This document shows positions 8,840 through 17,612 of a DNA stretch of 27,388 bases, piece by piece. This DNA is from an uncultured Bacteroidales bacterium. GTDB taxonomy: Bacteria > Bacteroidota > Bacteroidia > Bacteroidales > Paludibacteraceae. How positions within the stretch are numbered: the stretch's first letter is position 1; every line of letters begins with the position of its first letter. The stretch lies in the NCBI GenBank assembly GCA_937886455.1, contig CALGCU010000288.1:1-27388 (forward strand). Reading direction: 5' to 3'. The notes beneath the pieces were generated by a model. It had not been told where the DNA came from and did no database searches. It was given only the letters and a program-made list of their open reading frames with translations. Position numbers and translations under genes: made by a program.

Positions 8840-8855
8840 GTGTAATGTGGTGGGG

Positions 8856-9800
8856 TTATTTATTGGCGTTTTTACGTCTGTTTTTGTCGCCCCATAGTCC
8901 ATATACTTCGCTGACGTTGCCTGCTGTGATGAAAGCGTTTATTTCGTTTTCGTCAACGAATTTCATAAGGTCTGAAAATTCGTCTGTTGATAGGAGTACT
9001 TCGAGTTCTATTTTTTCTTCTCCTGTGTATCCGCCTTTAACGTTATACATGGTAACTCCACGTGATATGTCTTTGACAATGAATTCTTTTATTTTTTCAT
9101 GTTCCGGAGATATGATGCATACGCGTTTTTTGCGATTGATGCTTGCTGTGAAGTAATCGACAACGAGCCCGTTAATCCATGTTCCAATCAATCCAATAAT
9201 TACTAATCGCGCATCGTTGATGGCAAAGGCTGTACAACAGATAATCCAACCTGCTACTGATACTGATGTTCCGATGTCGAAGTGGAGGTATTTGTTTACA
9301 ATTTTGGCAAGGATGTCAAGTCCTCCTGTGGATGCGTTGATTTTGAATAAAACTGCTTGTGATAGACTTAATAGTACAACAAAGCAACATAGGTCAAGCC
9401 ACAGGTCGCCCATTATTGAAGGGATTTCTGAGTTGGTGGCGATGAAGTTTTCATAGGGGAAATACTTTTCTAATACGCCAATCAGTGGTCCTAAGATTAG
9501 GGCTGTGTAAACTGTTTTGATGCCGAATTCTTTGTCAATCAATATGTAAGCCAAGATGAGCAGAATGGCATTGATGACGAAAATAACTGTAGATACGTTA
9601 AGTGGAAATCCAAAGAACTGTTCGCAAATGCCGCTAATCACGATGGATAGACCGGAGATGGTACCGATAATGAGTTTGCTTGGTACAAGGAAATAGTAAA
9701 CAGCGCATGCTGTGACTACCATTCCTAAGGTCATGATTATCAATTCAACCCAGAACTTCTTGGTTCCTAAATAGCTGATAATGTCTTTAAGGTTCATCAT
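8856..9800 (-). CDS. YitT-family membrane protein (DUF161 + DUF2179)
   Basis: Inner-membrane protein of 314 residues. The N-terminal two thirds hold about five to six hydrophobic segments with the family pattern (VPSKLIIGTISGLSIV, FPLNVSTVIFVIN, FKINASTGGLDILAKIVNK). Residues from about 230 form a soluble DUF2179 domain (RVCIISPEHEKIKEFIV, TMYNVKGGYTGEEKIELEV), as in YitT/YpjC proteins. The cellular function of this family is not firmly known to me. The start is ATG-ATG, so M1 or M2 may be used. It has its own promoter with TACCTTTG and its own strong terminator, so it is monocistronic. Confidence 0.9.
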   Translation of the reverse strand: MMNLKDIISYLGTKKFWVELIIMTLGMVVTACAVYYFLVPSKLIIGTISGLSIVISGICEQFFGFPLNVSTVIFVINAILLILAYILIDKEFGIKTVYTALILGPLIGVLEKYFPYENFIATNSEIPSIMGDLWLDLCCFVVLLSLSQAVLFKINASTGGLDILAKIVNKYLHFDIGTSVSVAGWIICCTAFAINDARLVIIGLIGTWINGLVVDYFTASINRKKRVCIISPEHEKIKEFIVKDISRGVTMYNVKGGYTGEEKIELEVLLSTDEFSDLMKFVDENEINAFITAGNVSEVYGLWGDKNRRKNANK

Positions 9801-9828
9801 ATTTGTGTGTGTTTTTTTTTAGGATGCG

Positions 9829-9858
9829 CAAAGGTACAATATTTTTTTTGTCTTTAAA
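9829..9858 (-). promoter_or_regulatory. Promoter of the yitT-like gene
   Basis: TACCTTTG on the minus strand (9836 to 9829) fits the -7 consensus exactly; the -33 site is weak (TTTA near 9855-9858, in an A/T run). The leader to the ATG would be about 20-25 bases. Confidence 0.6.
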
Positions 9859-9871
9859 TGTTTTTTGTGTG

Positions 9872-10699
9872 TTATTGTATTTCCTTTTGTTTCTTTTTAC
9901 GTCGTTTGATGTAAAGTGGTATTATTATGATGATGGCAAGAATCCAGAATGGCCATAAACTGAGACAAAACATGAGGAATGCAATGAAGTTGTGTCCTCC
10001 TTCTCTCAAAGCGTTGGCTATGTTGGAACCATTGTTTATGTTGGATGGTAGATTTTTGTAAAAAGTAATGCGGCAACTACTGTAGTCGATTTGTCGGTTG
10101 AGATAGTTGAGTTGTTGTGTTGTGGACTCTATGTCACTACGTATTTGGTTGAGCTCTCGTTCAATGGAGAGTATGTCATTGACATTGTTGGCCTTGGTGA
10201 GTAATTGAAGGTATTTCTTTTCTAATTCCTGCTTGTTGTGAAGTCGAGTTGACAGGTCGATGTGTTGAGTGGTAACGTCTTCTTGTGAGATGTCTTTATA
10301 GTCAATCTTCATGGCACCTGCTTCAATGCATAGTAAGAAGGTGTCTAATTGTTGTGCAGGGATTCGCACATGTAGTCTGTGGGTAATCTGTTTGTCGTTG
10401 TTTGTGATGTCCTCGTTTTCTACTATACCTCCGAATTCTTGAATGCACCGATCAATGTGTGTTTTGGTTTTTTTTGTGTCTTGAGTTTGGAAGGTGAGGT
10501 GTGCTGTACGTCTGATTTTTGTTTCTACTGTGGGGGCTCCGGCTTTATTTGATGCTATGTTACGCTTGCTTAGTTGTGGTGCAACATAATCTGCCTCTTC
10601 TTGGAAAGTGAGACGTTCTTCGGAATTGTTGTCAGAACGTGAAGGGTTGCATGCCCAAAGTGTGAGCATGCAACCTATGATATATAGTGTTTTTTTCAT
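9872..10699 (-). CDS. DUF4349 lipoprotein
   Basis: I start at the internal ATG at 10699, giving MKKTLYIIGCMLTLWAC: a lipoprotein signal with lipobox LWAC, and a start one base after the upstream MFS stop. A longer frame exists but would overlap that gene and bury the signal peptide. The body carries the DUF4349 pattern (VETKIRRTAHLTFQTQD, LHVRIPAQQLDTFL, a coiled coil QELEKKYLQLLTKANNVNDI, then ERELNQIRSDIE). A C-terminal membrane helix (residues about 235-265) is followed by the basic tail KRRKKKQKE. It therefore has both a lipid anchor and a transmembrane segment. Second gene of the MFS operon; role unknown. Confidence 0.88.
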   Translation of the reverse strand: MKKTLYIIGCMLTLWACNPSRSDNNSEERLTFQEEADYVAPQLSKRNIASNKAGAPTVETKIRRTAHLTFQTQDTKKTKTHIDRCIQEFGGIVENEDITNNDKQITHRLHVRIPAQQLDTFLLCIEAGAMKIDYKDISQEDVTTQHIDLSTRLHNKQELEKKYLQLLTKANNVNDILSIERELNQIRSDIESTTQQLNYLNRQIDYSSCRITFYKNLPSNINNGSNIANALREGGHNFIAFLMFCLSLWPFWILAIIIIIPLYIKRRKKKQKEIQ

Positions 10700-10700
10700 C

Positions 10701-12317
10701 TTATTGTTTGTTAGGTAATTCCAGTCCGTATCCGTATTTCTTGTCAACTCGTTTGAGGATGATGCCGATAATAAGTGCGGCAACTCCTAAGCATGCTAAC
10801 ATGACTAATGGCCATGTGTAGTTGAGTTGTGTTGGGTCAGTAACACCCGGGTTGGTTTTGTCGAGTACTTTTCCAATGAGTAATGGGAATAGCCACAATC
10901 CAATGTTTTGAATCCAGAAGATGAGTGCGTAAGCAGATCCAATGATTTTTTCATCTACCAGTTTTGGAACACTTGGCCATAGTGAGGCTGGTACGAGTGA
11001 GAATGATGCTCCTAATACCAAGATAGTGATGTAAGCAATGATAGTTCCTCCGATGGCACTTCCTTTAAACATTGGAAGGATAAATGCAAATGTGAGGTGA
11101 CACATAATCAGAAGGAGTGAGCCAATCATGAGCATTGAGGCGGCTTTTCCTTTGTTGTCAACATAGCTGCCCAGAATAGGTGTGATTGCAACGGCTAAGA
11201 GTGGGAATACTGCAAATATGGTCTCTGCTGTTCCGCGCATATAACCCATGATGCAATAACCGACGAGTGCTATGATGGCAATAGCCATGAAGGTGACTTT
11301 AAGGTTGGTTTTCTTCATGAAGTTGCTGATGAATGCGAATACTGCAACAACCAACATGATGATGTATTGGATGATGGTGACAGCATCACCAGCCCAGAAT
11401 GAATCAGATGCGGGGAGTTTGAGGGTGAGATTGCATTGAAGCATGTTCACTGCGTATTTTTGGAATGGGAAGATGGCTGAGTAGTATAATACGCATAATA
11501 ATGCTACCAACCAGAATCCTCTACTGGATAGGATTTTTCCTAAATCGCTAATTTTGAATGGGTCGTCTTTTTCTTCAGCTTCACCGGTTTGTTGGTCTAA
11601 TTTCTTGTCCATGAAGAAATATACGATGAACATGATGAGTGCGATGATGAGTAGGATGACTCCGAATGCCACTGAGCGTGATACGTCGATGTTTCCTCCT
11701 AATTTGGCAAAGAAGGGTGAGAAAATCATGCATGTTGCAACGCCTAAACGTGCTAATGCCATTTCAGACCCCATAGCCATGGCTGTTTCACGACCTTTAA
11801 ACCATTTGACTATACCACGTGATACTGTGATACCTGCCATTTCTACTCCGCATCCGAAGATCATAAATCCGATTGTGGCAAACTTGGCAGATGCCGGCAT
11901 TCCTTCGTAGAAGGGAGATACTCCTAATTCTTCAAAGACGGGTATGTAGTTGAGGTGGGTGTTAAACCAATGTTCTAAGTTGCTTCCTTGAAACATGTCT
12001 GTGACAGCATACCAATTGATGGAGGCTCCCACTAACATTACAACTCCTGATAGTACGGCTGTGAAGCGTACGCCCATTTTGTCGAGTATGATACCGGCAA
12101 AGATGAGGAAGAAGATGAATACGTTAAGGAATGTTTCTGAACCTTGCATGGTTCCAAATGCGGTTGAGTCCCATCCTCTTTCAGATTGCATGAGGTCTTT
12201 AATGGGAGAGAGGATGTCCATGAAAATGTAGGAACAGAACATGGCGAGTGCCAAAAGTAACAAGGCTGTCCAGCGTATTGCAGCATTGTCACGTAGTAGT
12301 TTCTGAGTTGTGTTCAT
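10701..12317 (-). CDS. Major facilitator superfamily transporter
   Basis: Inner-membrane transporter of about 538 residues with 12 or more hydrophobic segments. The loop between TM2 and TM3 has the MFS motif-A-like GIILDKMGVRFTA. The start at 12317 (MNTTQKLLRDNAAIRW) is chosen because the longer frame from 12383 would run through the promoter. A charged loop near the middle (KKLDQQTGEAEEKDDPFKI) separates the two halves. The N-terminus (FMDILSPIKDLMQS, RGWDSTAFGTMQGSE) resembles a Bacteroidetes MFS family sometimes labelled nitrate/nitrite-like; nothing in the sequence supports a specific substrate. Cotranscribed with the DUF4349 lipoprotein gene one base downstream. Confidence 0.85.
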   Translation of the reverse strand: MNTTQKLLRDNAAIRWTALLLLALAMFCSYIFMDILSPIKDLMQSERGWDSTAFGTMQGSETFLNVFIFFLIFAGIILDKMGVRFTAVLSGVVMLVGASINWYAVTDMFQGSNLEHWFNTHLNYIPVFEELGVSPFYEGMPASAKFATIGFMIFGCGVEMAGITVSRGIVKWFKGRETAMAMGSEMALARLGVATCMIFSPFFAKLGGNIDVSRSVAFGVILLIIALIMFIVYFFMDKKLDQQTGEAEEKDDPFKISDLGKILSSRGFWLVALLCVLYYSAIFPFQKYAVNMLQCNLTLKLPASDSFWAGDAVTIIQYIIMLVVAVFAFISNFMKKTNLKVTFMAIAIIALVGYCIMGYMRGTAETIFAVFPLLAVAITPILGSYVDNKGKAASMLMIGSLLLIMCHLTFAFILPMFKGSAIGGTIIAYITILVLGASFSLVPASLWPSVPKLVDEKIIGSAYALIFWIQNIGLWLFPLLIGKVLDKTNPGVTDPTQLNYTWPLVMLACLGVAALIIGIILKRVDKKYGYGLELPNKQ

Positions 12318-12352
12318 TGTTGTTTTGTTTAGTGAATGATTTATTTCTTGTA

Positions 12353-12384
12353 CAAAGGTAGTGTAATTTTGTAGTATGAGCAAA
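12353..12384 (-). promoter_or_regulatory. Promoter of the MFS/DUF4349 operon
   Basis: On the minus strand TTTG (12384-12381), 20 bases, then TACCTTTG (12360-12353): an exact consensus match. It places the transcription start near 12346 and rules out the 12383 start codon. Confidence 0.85.
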
Positions 12385-12427
12385 GTTGAGGGCTGTTGTG
12401 TGGTGTTTTTGTGTGGTGAGGATGTGT

Positions 12428-12471
12428 AAAAAAAGAATACGTTCCAAGAAGTGTATGTCTTGGAACGTATT
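12428..12471 (-). terminator. Terminator of dnaJ
   Basis: Perfect 14-bp arms AATACGTTCCAAGA and TCTTGGAACGTATT around an 8-base loop, followed on the minus strand by a run of seven Ts, 20 bases after the dnaJ stop. Confidence 0.92.
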
Positions 12472-12491
12472 GCTTGATGTGTATGAATGTT

Positions 12492-13640
12492 CTATTGGAA
12501 CATGTTTTTGAAACTGCGGAAGAAGTTGCTTTTGCTTGATGTGGAAGGCTCCATGTTGTCTGATTTAGCTAGTGCTTCCATGAGTTTCTTTTCTTCTTTG
12601 TTGAGTTTTTCGGGAATATACACGCCGATATTGATTAATAAATCGCCCGTTCCATAGGTGTTGAATCCGGGTAATCCTTTTCCTCTTAATCGTAGTACTT
12701 TTCCGGGTTGTGTTCCCGGTGAGATGGTTACTTTTACTTTTCCATCAATGGTGGGAACTTCTACTTGTCCTCCCATAGCAGCGGTTGGTACGCTGAGTAG
12801 CAGATTGTAGATGAGGTCGTTTTCATCGCGTATGAGTTCCGGATGTGGTTCTTCTTCAATGAGGATTAGCAAATCTCCATTGACTCCTCCTCGGCGTGCA
12901 GCATTACCCTTACCTGACATTTGGAGTTGGATTCCTTCTGATACGCCAGCGGGTATTTTGATTGAGATAACTTCTTCACCTCTAATGATGCCTTCGCCTG
13001 AGCAGTGTGAACATTTATGTTTGATAATCTTGCCATCTCCTCCGCATGTAGGGCACTCGCTTTGTGTCTGCATGTCGCCGAGAATGGTGCGCTGAATTCG
13101 TGTGATTCTTCCTGTTCCGTGGCATTGCGTACAAGTTTCAGTTCCTGAGTTTTTCTCTGCTCCTGTTCCTTGACATTCCGGACAAGGGATGAGTTTTTTG
13201 ACTTTTATTTTCTTTTCTACTCCATTAGCGATTTCGGATAGGTTGAGTTTCACTTTTACACGTAGGTCAGAGCCTCTTCTGACACGAGGCCCGCGTTGTG
13301 AGCTACCGAAACCACCAAATCCACCAAATCCTCCGAAGTGTCCACCGAAGATGTCTCCAAAGTGTGAGAAGATATCTTCCATATTCATACCTCCGCCAGA
13401 GAATCCTCCAGCACCTCCCATACCGGCATGTCCAAATTGGTCATAGCGTTGTCTTTTTTGGGGGTCACTTAGGACTTCGTATGCTTCGGCTGCTTCTTTG
13501 AATTTTTCTTCAGCTTCAGTGTCTCCCGGATTTTTGTCGGGATGATATTGTATGGCCTTTTTTCTGTAGGCTTTTTTGATTTCTTCGGGTGAGGCTGTTT
13601 TTGCTACTCCAAGAACTTCGTAATAATCTCTTTTTTCCAT
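12492..13640 (-). CDS. dnaJ: Co-chaperone DnaJ (Hsp40, type I)
   Basis: Cytosolic J-protein that delivers substrates to DnaK and stimulates its ATPase. From the start at 13640 (MEKRDYYEVLG) the J domain covers residues 1-70 with HPD at 33-35; a Gly/Phe linker rich in GGFGG follows; the zinc region has all four CxxCxGxG motifs (CPECQGTG, CTQCHGTG, CPTCGGDG, CSHCSGEG); then come the two substrate-binding beta domains. An upstream in-frame ATG at 13664 would add eight residues and overlap grpE; the later start gives the standard N-terminus. The tail (about 30 residues, ending SFKNMFQ) is lineage-specific. dnaK is not in the window. It lies 13 bases after grpE. Confidence 0.97.
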   Translation of the reverse strand: MEKRDYYEVLGVAKTASPEEIKKAYRKKAIQYHPDKNPGDTEAEEKFKEAAEAYEVLSDPQKRQRYDQFGHAGMGGAGGFSGGGMNMEDIFSHFGDIFGGHFGGFGGFGGFGSSQRGPRVRRGSDLRVKVKLNLSEIANGVEKKIKVKKLIPCPECQGTGAEKNSGTETCTQCHGTGRITRIQRTILGDMQTQSECPTCGGDGKIIKHKCSHCSGEGIIRGEEVISIKIPAGVSEGIQLQMSGKGNAARRGGVNGDLLILIEEEPHPELIRDENDLIYNLLLSVPTAAMGGQVEVPTIDGKVKVTISPGTQPGKVLRLRGKGLPGFNTYGTGDLLINIGVYIPEKLNKEEKKLMEALAKSDNMEPSTSSKSNFFRSFKNMFQ

Positions 13641-13653
13641 TGTCGTTTTTTTG

Positions 13654-14235
13654 TTATTCTCCAACTACTACTTTGGCGAAGCGGATTACTTTTTCGTTGA
13701 GGGTGTATCCTTTGGTTGTGCAATCAATAATTTTCCCTTTCATAGCCTCTTCCGGAGCAGGGATGGTGGTGATTGCTTCATGGAATTCTACGTCAAACAT
13801 TTGGTTTTCAGTGTCCATTGCTTTTACTCCGTTTCTTTCGAGGAAGTTGATAAATTTATTATAAATAATCTCAACACCTTCTCGAAGCGCTACGTTTTCA
13901 GGAGTGGGTTGTATGGATGCAAGTGCTCTTTCAAAGTCGTCAATTAGGGGAAGCATATCTTTAAAAATGTTTTCTCCTGCATTTTTTATGATATCTGCTT
14001 TTTCTTTGATAGTGCGTCTTCTATAATTGTCAAACTCTGCCATTAACCGTAGATTTTTGTCAGTAAGTTCGGCGCATTTTTCGGTGAGTTGACTGATTTG
14101 TTCTTGTTGAGAGTTCTCTTGTTCTGTATGTTGTTCGTTGGTAGACTCCTGTTGTGTGTTTTGTTCGTTTACAGGAGTTTCTTGATTGGTAACTGTTTCT
14201 TTTGGGTTGTTCTTCTCTTGTTTCGTCTGTTTCAT
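13654..14235 (-). CDS. grpE: Nucleotide exchange factor GrpE
   Basis: GrpE removes ADP from DnaK and completes the chaperone cycle with DnaJ. The N-terminal 45 residues are a low-complexity Gln/Glu/Asn/Thr tail. A long helical coiled-coil region follows (LTEKCAELTDKNLRLMAEFD, NYRRRTIKEKADIIK), then the DnaK-binding beta wing (FDVEFHEAITTIPAPEEAMK, IDCTTKGYTLNEKVIRFAKV). The length of 193 is typical. It is first of the grpE-dnaJ pair. The 73-base gap to the exonuclease gene contains TTTTGACACATTACACACTTTGG (minus strand), which may hold the promoter, but no clean TAnnTTTG or CIRCE site is seen. Confidence 0.96.
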   Translation of the reverse strand: MKQTKQEKNNPKETVTNQETPVNEQNTQQESTNEQHTEQENSQQEQISQLTEKCAELTDKNLRLMAEFDNYRRRTIKEKADIIKNAGENIFKDMLPLIDDFERALASIQPTPENVALREGVEIIYNKFINFLERNGVKAMDTENQMFDVEFHEAITTIPAPEEAMKGKIIDCTTKGYTLNEKVIRFAKVVVGE

Positions 14236-14308
14236 GTTGGTTGTATTCTATGTTTTTATGCAACTCTAATGTCAATTACTTTGCCAAAGTGTGTAATGTG
14301 TCAAAATG

Positions 14309-15076
14309 TCAGTGTTGTTTCATGCGAATCATGATGGCACTAAATACTTTTTTTGTGTAAAGTGGAAAGTCACTTTGCATAATCCATCCGTAGTAACCAC
14401 TGTCTTTTTTGAGTACTTCTTCGGCGATTTGACCTTTGTATTTGCCGAAGTTGATGACTTCTTGTCCGTTGTTGTTGTAAATGATACGTCCTGCGTAGTC
14501 GGCATTGTTGCTATTTGTAGTGAATTTGGCAAGAAAGTCTATGTCGTTTTGTAGTGTGGGGTATCGTTCAAGTTGTGCTTTCAGCACTTCGTAAGTGGCC
14601 GCAGTGTCAGCGTCGGCTGAATGTGCATTTTCAAGTGTTTTTCCACAATAGAATTTGTAGGCAGCAGAGAGTGTTCTTTGTTCCATTTTATGGAAGATAA
14701 CTTGTACGTCAACAAATTTTCTTTTTTTGAAATCTATATCCACGTTTGCTCTCAGGAATTCTTCGGCTAACATTGGCACGTCAAATTTATTGGAATTGTA
14801 GCCTGCAATGTCACATCCGCTAATGTCTTGCATAATCTCTTTTGCCACTTCTTTAAACGTGGGACATGTGGCAACGTCTTCGTCGTAAATTCCATGTATG
14901 GCTGAAGCTTCTTCCGGGATGTGACATTCAGGGTTTATACGATGGGTTTTGGATTCTTCTTTTCCGTTGGGATAAACTTTGAGGTAGGATATCTCAACAA
15001 TTCTGTCTGAACATATATTGATTCCTGTTGTCTCAAGGTCAAAGAAAATGATTGGATTCTTTAGATTAAGTTTCAT
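14309..15076 (-). CDS. DEDDh 3'-5' exonuclease (DnaQ/PolIII epsilon-like)
   Basis: Predicted DNA 3'-5' exonuclease. Exo I is FFDLETTG (D13, E15), Exo II is GYNSNKFDVPML, and Exo III is HSADADTAATYEV, so the full DEDDh set of metal ligands and the catalytic His are present. After the nuclease domain (about 1-180) comes a short C-terminal module, INFGKYKGQIAEEVL then GYYGWIMQSDF, the small domain found on many stand-alone DnaQ-like exonucleases. In databases it is usually named PolIII epsilon subunit, but a proofreading role is not proven by sequence. It follows the dnaN terminator and precedes grpE; no strong promoter was found. Confidence 0.9.
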   Translation of the reverse strand: MKLNLKNPIIFFDLETTGINICSDRIVEISYLKVYPNGKEESKTHRINPECHIPEEASAIHGIYDEDVATCPTFKEVAKEIMQDISGCDIAGYNSNKFDVPMLAEEFLRANVDIDFKKRKFVDVQVIFHKMEQRTLSAAYKFYCGKTLENAHSADADTAATYEVLKAQLERYPTLQNDIDFLAKFTTNSNNADYAGRIIYNNNGQEVINFGKYKGQIAEEVLKKDSGYYGWIMQSDFPLYTKKVFSAIMIRMKQH

Positions 15077-15100
15077 GTGTAAAGTAACTTTTATAAATTT

Positions 15101-15134
15101 ATGAGACTGTGCCAGTGACCCGGCACAGTCTCAT
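15101..15134 (-). terminator. Hairpin terminator of dnaN
   Basis: Perfect 13-bp arms ATGAGACTGTGCC and GGCACAGTCTCAT around an 8-base loop, 25 bases beyond the dnaN stop. The following minus-strand bases are A/T-rich (AAATTTATAAAAG) rather than a pure T run, so termination may be partial. Confidence 0.75.
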
Positions 15135-15159
15135 GATGAGTTTTTGTATTATTTATAGT

Positions 15160-16284
15160 TTAGTCGTTGAGCAACATTGGCATGAGTAGCATAAGAAGGT
15201 CTTTGTTTTCTTGATTTTCTAATGGGAGGATTAAACCAGCTCGTGATGGGTCAGCCAATTCAAGCATAACTTCGTCAGAATGCGTGTTGCCGATTAGGTC
15301 AATCAAGAATGGAGCTTTAAATCCGATGCTTATATTTTCATCGCTATATTGACAAGCAATTATTTCTTCAGCTGATGTTGAGAAGTCAATGTCTTGTGCG
15401 GAAATTTTAATTCTGTTTTCGGTGAGCTCTAATTTTACTAAGTTGCTTCCTTGGTTGGCATATACAGCCACGCGTTTGAGTGCGTTAATAAATGTGTTTT
15501 TATCAATAATTACTTTTTTAGGGTTAGCTTGTGGAATGACAGCCTCGTAATTTGGGAAACGTCCTTCAATTTGGAGACATACCATGGTGTAGTTTGCTAA
15601 CGTGAAGCGCATATTCTTGTTGTCAAACTGGATTTCAACATCGCCATCTTCTTTGGCTAATATGTTTTTAAGTAGGTTGGCAGGTTTCTTTGGTAAAATG
15701 AAGCCGGCTTTTTGTGCTCCTGCAACATCCAAGATTTTGTAGCGTACAAGTTTATGAGCATCAGTTGCTACTGCAGTAAGGTCTGTGGTGTTGATGTCAA
15801 AGTAGATACCATTCATCACAGGTCTTAAATCATCATCAGCAGAGCAGAATAATGTCTTGTTGATAGCATCAAGCAGTGATTGTGCGTTGATGGTGAGTGA
15901 ATTGGTGTCCTCTTTTAATTCAGGTAGTTCAGGAAATTCATCTGCATTTTTACCGATGAAGTTATATGTTCCATTTTCTGATGTTATAACGAGTTCTAAG
16001 TTTTCGTTATTGATTTCAAATTGCAGAGGTTGTTCTGAGAATTCTTTTAATGTGTCAATGAGTAATTTGGTGGCAATGGCAACTTTTCCGTTTTCATCTC
16101 CTTGTTCTACTTCAAATGAACTGATTACTGTTGTTTCTATGTCGGAGGCGGTTAGTTTTAGTGTTGTTCCGTTTAGTTCGAATACAACATTGTCTAAAAT
16201 AGCCATTGTGTTTTTATTGCTAATAACTCGACTGATAGTTTGCAAATGTCCGAGTAATTGTGTGCTGGATACTATAAATTTCAT
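15160..16284 (-). CDS. dnaN: DNA polymerase III beta sliding clamp
   Basis: Forms the ring-shaped dimer that tethers replicative polymerase to DNA. At 374 residues with three repeated clamp domains it fits the family. The N-terminus is MKFIVSSTQLLGHLQTISRV; further signatures are LTASDIETTV, GKNADEFPELPEL and, in the third domain, SNLVKLELTENRIKISA; the C-terminus contains the usual LLMPMLLND. It has its own consensus promoter and a hairpin behind it. dnaA and recF are not adjacent, so this is not the classic origin cluster; the presence of a DnaQ-like exonuclease next to it is suggestive but they are separated by a terminator. Confidence 0.97.
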   Translation of the reverse strand: MKFIVSSTQLLGHLQTISRVISNKNTMAILDNVVFELNGTTLKLTASDIETTVISSFEVEQGDENGKVAIATKLLIDTLKEFSEQPLQFEINNENLELVITSENGTYNFIGKNADEFPELPELKEDTNSLTINAQSLLDAINKTLFCSADDDLRPVMNGIYFDINTTDLTAVATDAHKLVRYKILDVAGAQKAGFILPKKPANLLKNILAKEDGDVEIQFDNKNMRFTLANYTMVCLQIEGRFPNYEAVIPQANPKKVIIDKNTFINALKRVAVYANQGSNLVKLELTENRIKISAQDIDFSTSAEEIIACQYSDENISIGFKAPFLIDLIGNTHSDEVMLELADPSRAGLILPLENQENKDLLMLLMPMLLND

Positions 16285-16313
16285 GATAAATGTAGTTTGT
16301 AATTTCTATCGTA

Positions 16314-16344
16314 CAAATTTATGCAAAAAAATATAATTAACAAA
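16314..16344 (-). promoter_or_regulatory. Promoter of dnaN
   Basis: Minus strand TTTG (16344-16341), 19 bases, then TAAATTTG (16321-16314): consensus -33/-7 pair with about 25 bases of leader. Confidence 0.8.
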
Positions 16345-16373
16345 ATGTTATGACAAAATAATGTTTACCTTAT

Positions 16374-16865
16374 TTACTTGCCTAACTCAATTACTTCCAA
16401 ATTGTCAATTTTTCCATTGTCAATTTCAAAACGGATGAGTGTGGATACCAATTGTTGTCCGTATCTGCCTGCAGCACCGGGATTGATGTGGAGTGTATGG
16501 AATGTGTGGTCATATTGTACTTTCAAGAGGTGTGAATGTCCACAAATGAATAGGTCCGGATGGTGGAAGAGTAGTTCTTGTTTAATGCCGGTGGCATATT
16601 TTGGGGGATGTCCACCTATATGTGTCATCATTACTTTTATCCCCTCACATTCGAAATGAAGTGTTTGTGTTGTTCTTATCCGAATGTCATGACTGTCAAT
16701 GTTACCCCATACGGCTCTCGTTGTCTTGAATTTTTCAAGTGTGTCTAACACCTCTGGGGAACCGATGTCGCCAGCATGCCAGATTTCGTCACATTCTTTA
16801 AAATGCTTAAAGATGTGTGGATGTAAATATCCATGAGTGTCAGACAGTAGGCCTATTCGCTTCAT
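16374..16865 (-). CDS. YfcE/MJ0936-type metallophosphodiesterase
   Basis: Small calcineurin-like phosphoesterase (163 residues), expected to hydrolyse phosphodiester bonds with two metal ions; the physiological substrate is unknown for most members. Metal-binding motifs in order: LSDTHG (D9, H11), WHAGDIGS, VWGNIDSHD, MMTHIGGHPP, and CGHSHLLKV, with the usual INPGA following. Nearly the entire protein is the catalytic domain. It begins three bases after the stop of the barrel protein gene upstream, so the two are likely cotranscribed. Confidence 0.92.
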   Translation of the reverse strand: MKRIGLLSDTHGYLHPHIFKHFKECDEIWHAGDIGSPEVLDTLEKFKTTRAVWGNIDSHDIRIRTTQTLHFECEGIKVMMTHIGGHPPKYATGIKQELLFHHPDLFICGHSHLLKVQYDHTFHTLHINPGAAGRYGQQLVSTLIRFEIDNGKIDNLEVIELGK

Positions 16866-16868
16866 GCA

Positions 16869-17537
16869 TTATTTCCACAATTTGATTCCTAATGAAACAT
16901 TAAATGTGTTAAGGGGATCTTTGTATTGTGTTGATATGGCAGTTCCTATTTCGTTGATTGTTGTGGTTTTACGTAAGTCACTAATCAAATTGTAGCGCAT
17001 TTCTAAATTGAGTAGTCCAAAGAATTCAAACCCAATGCCGGTGTCTAATCCGATCGCCATAGGTCTAAGTTCATCAACATAGTTTTCATTGATTGACCAA
17101 CTTCCATCAAGAGCTGCGTATTTTGTAGAACTATTGATGTTGAAACGAAATTTAGGTCCAAGTGTAAATCGCATGTTAAATCCATCACCTATGCGAAACA
17201 TTCTCCATCCGAATAGCAAAGGAATGTCAACAGCACTTGTGGTGGAGAGTTGCTTGATATTACCCACTTCTGTCACCATAAAAGTATTCTCGTTTACTTC
17301 ATGGTTGTATAGTATTTCGGGTTGGAAGTACACTTGATTACCAACGCGAGCAAACAATCCTGCGTGAAATCCTTGAGCATTTTGAGGATTGATGGTTGAC
17401 CACTCGGCATCTCCCATTTGTGCAAAGCTGAGTGTTGTAGTATAGCCACCTTTGACACCAAGATTAAATCCTGCAAAAGCAGATGATGTGCAAATTATTA
17501 TTGTGGTAACGATGAAGAGTAATTTTTTCTTATTCAT
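16869..17537 (-). CDS. Outer-membrane beta-barrel protein (PorT/OMP_b-brl_2-like)
   Basis: Exported protein of 222 residues. Residues 1-22 are a signal peptide ending SSAFA before GFNLG. The mature part has alternating hydrophobic strands and the usual start of this Bacteroidetes barrel family (FNLGVKGGYTTTLSF, then GFHAGLFARVGNQVYFQPEI), further strands (LLFGWRMFRI, FTLGPKFRFN, NLEMRYNLISDL) and a C-terminal aromatic-containing strand (FNVSLGIKLWK). Likely an 8-strand barrel by length. Ligand or pore function cannot be inferred. A possible weak promoter (TTTG, 20 bases, TATTTTAT) lies upstream. Followed closely by the phosphodiesterase gene. Confidence 0.82.
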   Translation of the reverse strand: MNKKKLLFIVTTIIICTSSAFAGFNLGVKGGYTTTLSFAQMGDAEWSTINPQNAQGFHAGLFARVGNQVYFQPEILYNHEVNENTFMVTEVGNIKQLSTTSAVDIPLLFGWRMFRIGDGFNMRFTLGPKFRFNINSSTKYAALDGSWSINENYVDELRPMAIGLDTGIGFEFFGLLNLEMRYNLISDLRKTTTINEIGTAISTQYKDPLNTFNVSLGIKLWK

Positions 17538-17612
17538 ATTTTCTGGGTTGAGTTTGTTAAGTGATAAAATAATTTAATGTTAAGACTTTGACAAATATTG
17601 TGCCATATGATT

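Noticed and set aside
10700..10783. Longer N-terminus for the DUF4349 protein (start at 10783)
   Set aside because: It overlaps the end of the MFS gene and would bury the lipoprotein signal; the ATG at 10699 gives a perfect lipobox protein.
12318..12383. Longer N-terminus for the MFS transporter (start at 12383)
   Set aside because: That start lies inside the -33 element of a consensus promoter, upstream of the predicted transcription start.
14236..14308. CIRCE-type or sigma-32-type heat-shock control of grpE-dnaJ
   Set aside because: No TTAGCACTC-N9-GAGTGCTAA inverted repeat is present; TTGACA-like hexamers occur but their spacing fits no known Bacteroidetes promoter.
15160..16344. Replication origin near dnaN
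   Set aside because: No dnaA or recF gene and no cluster of DnaA boxes was seen around dnaN.
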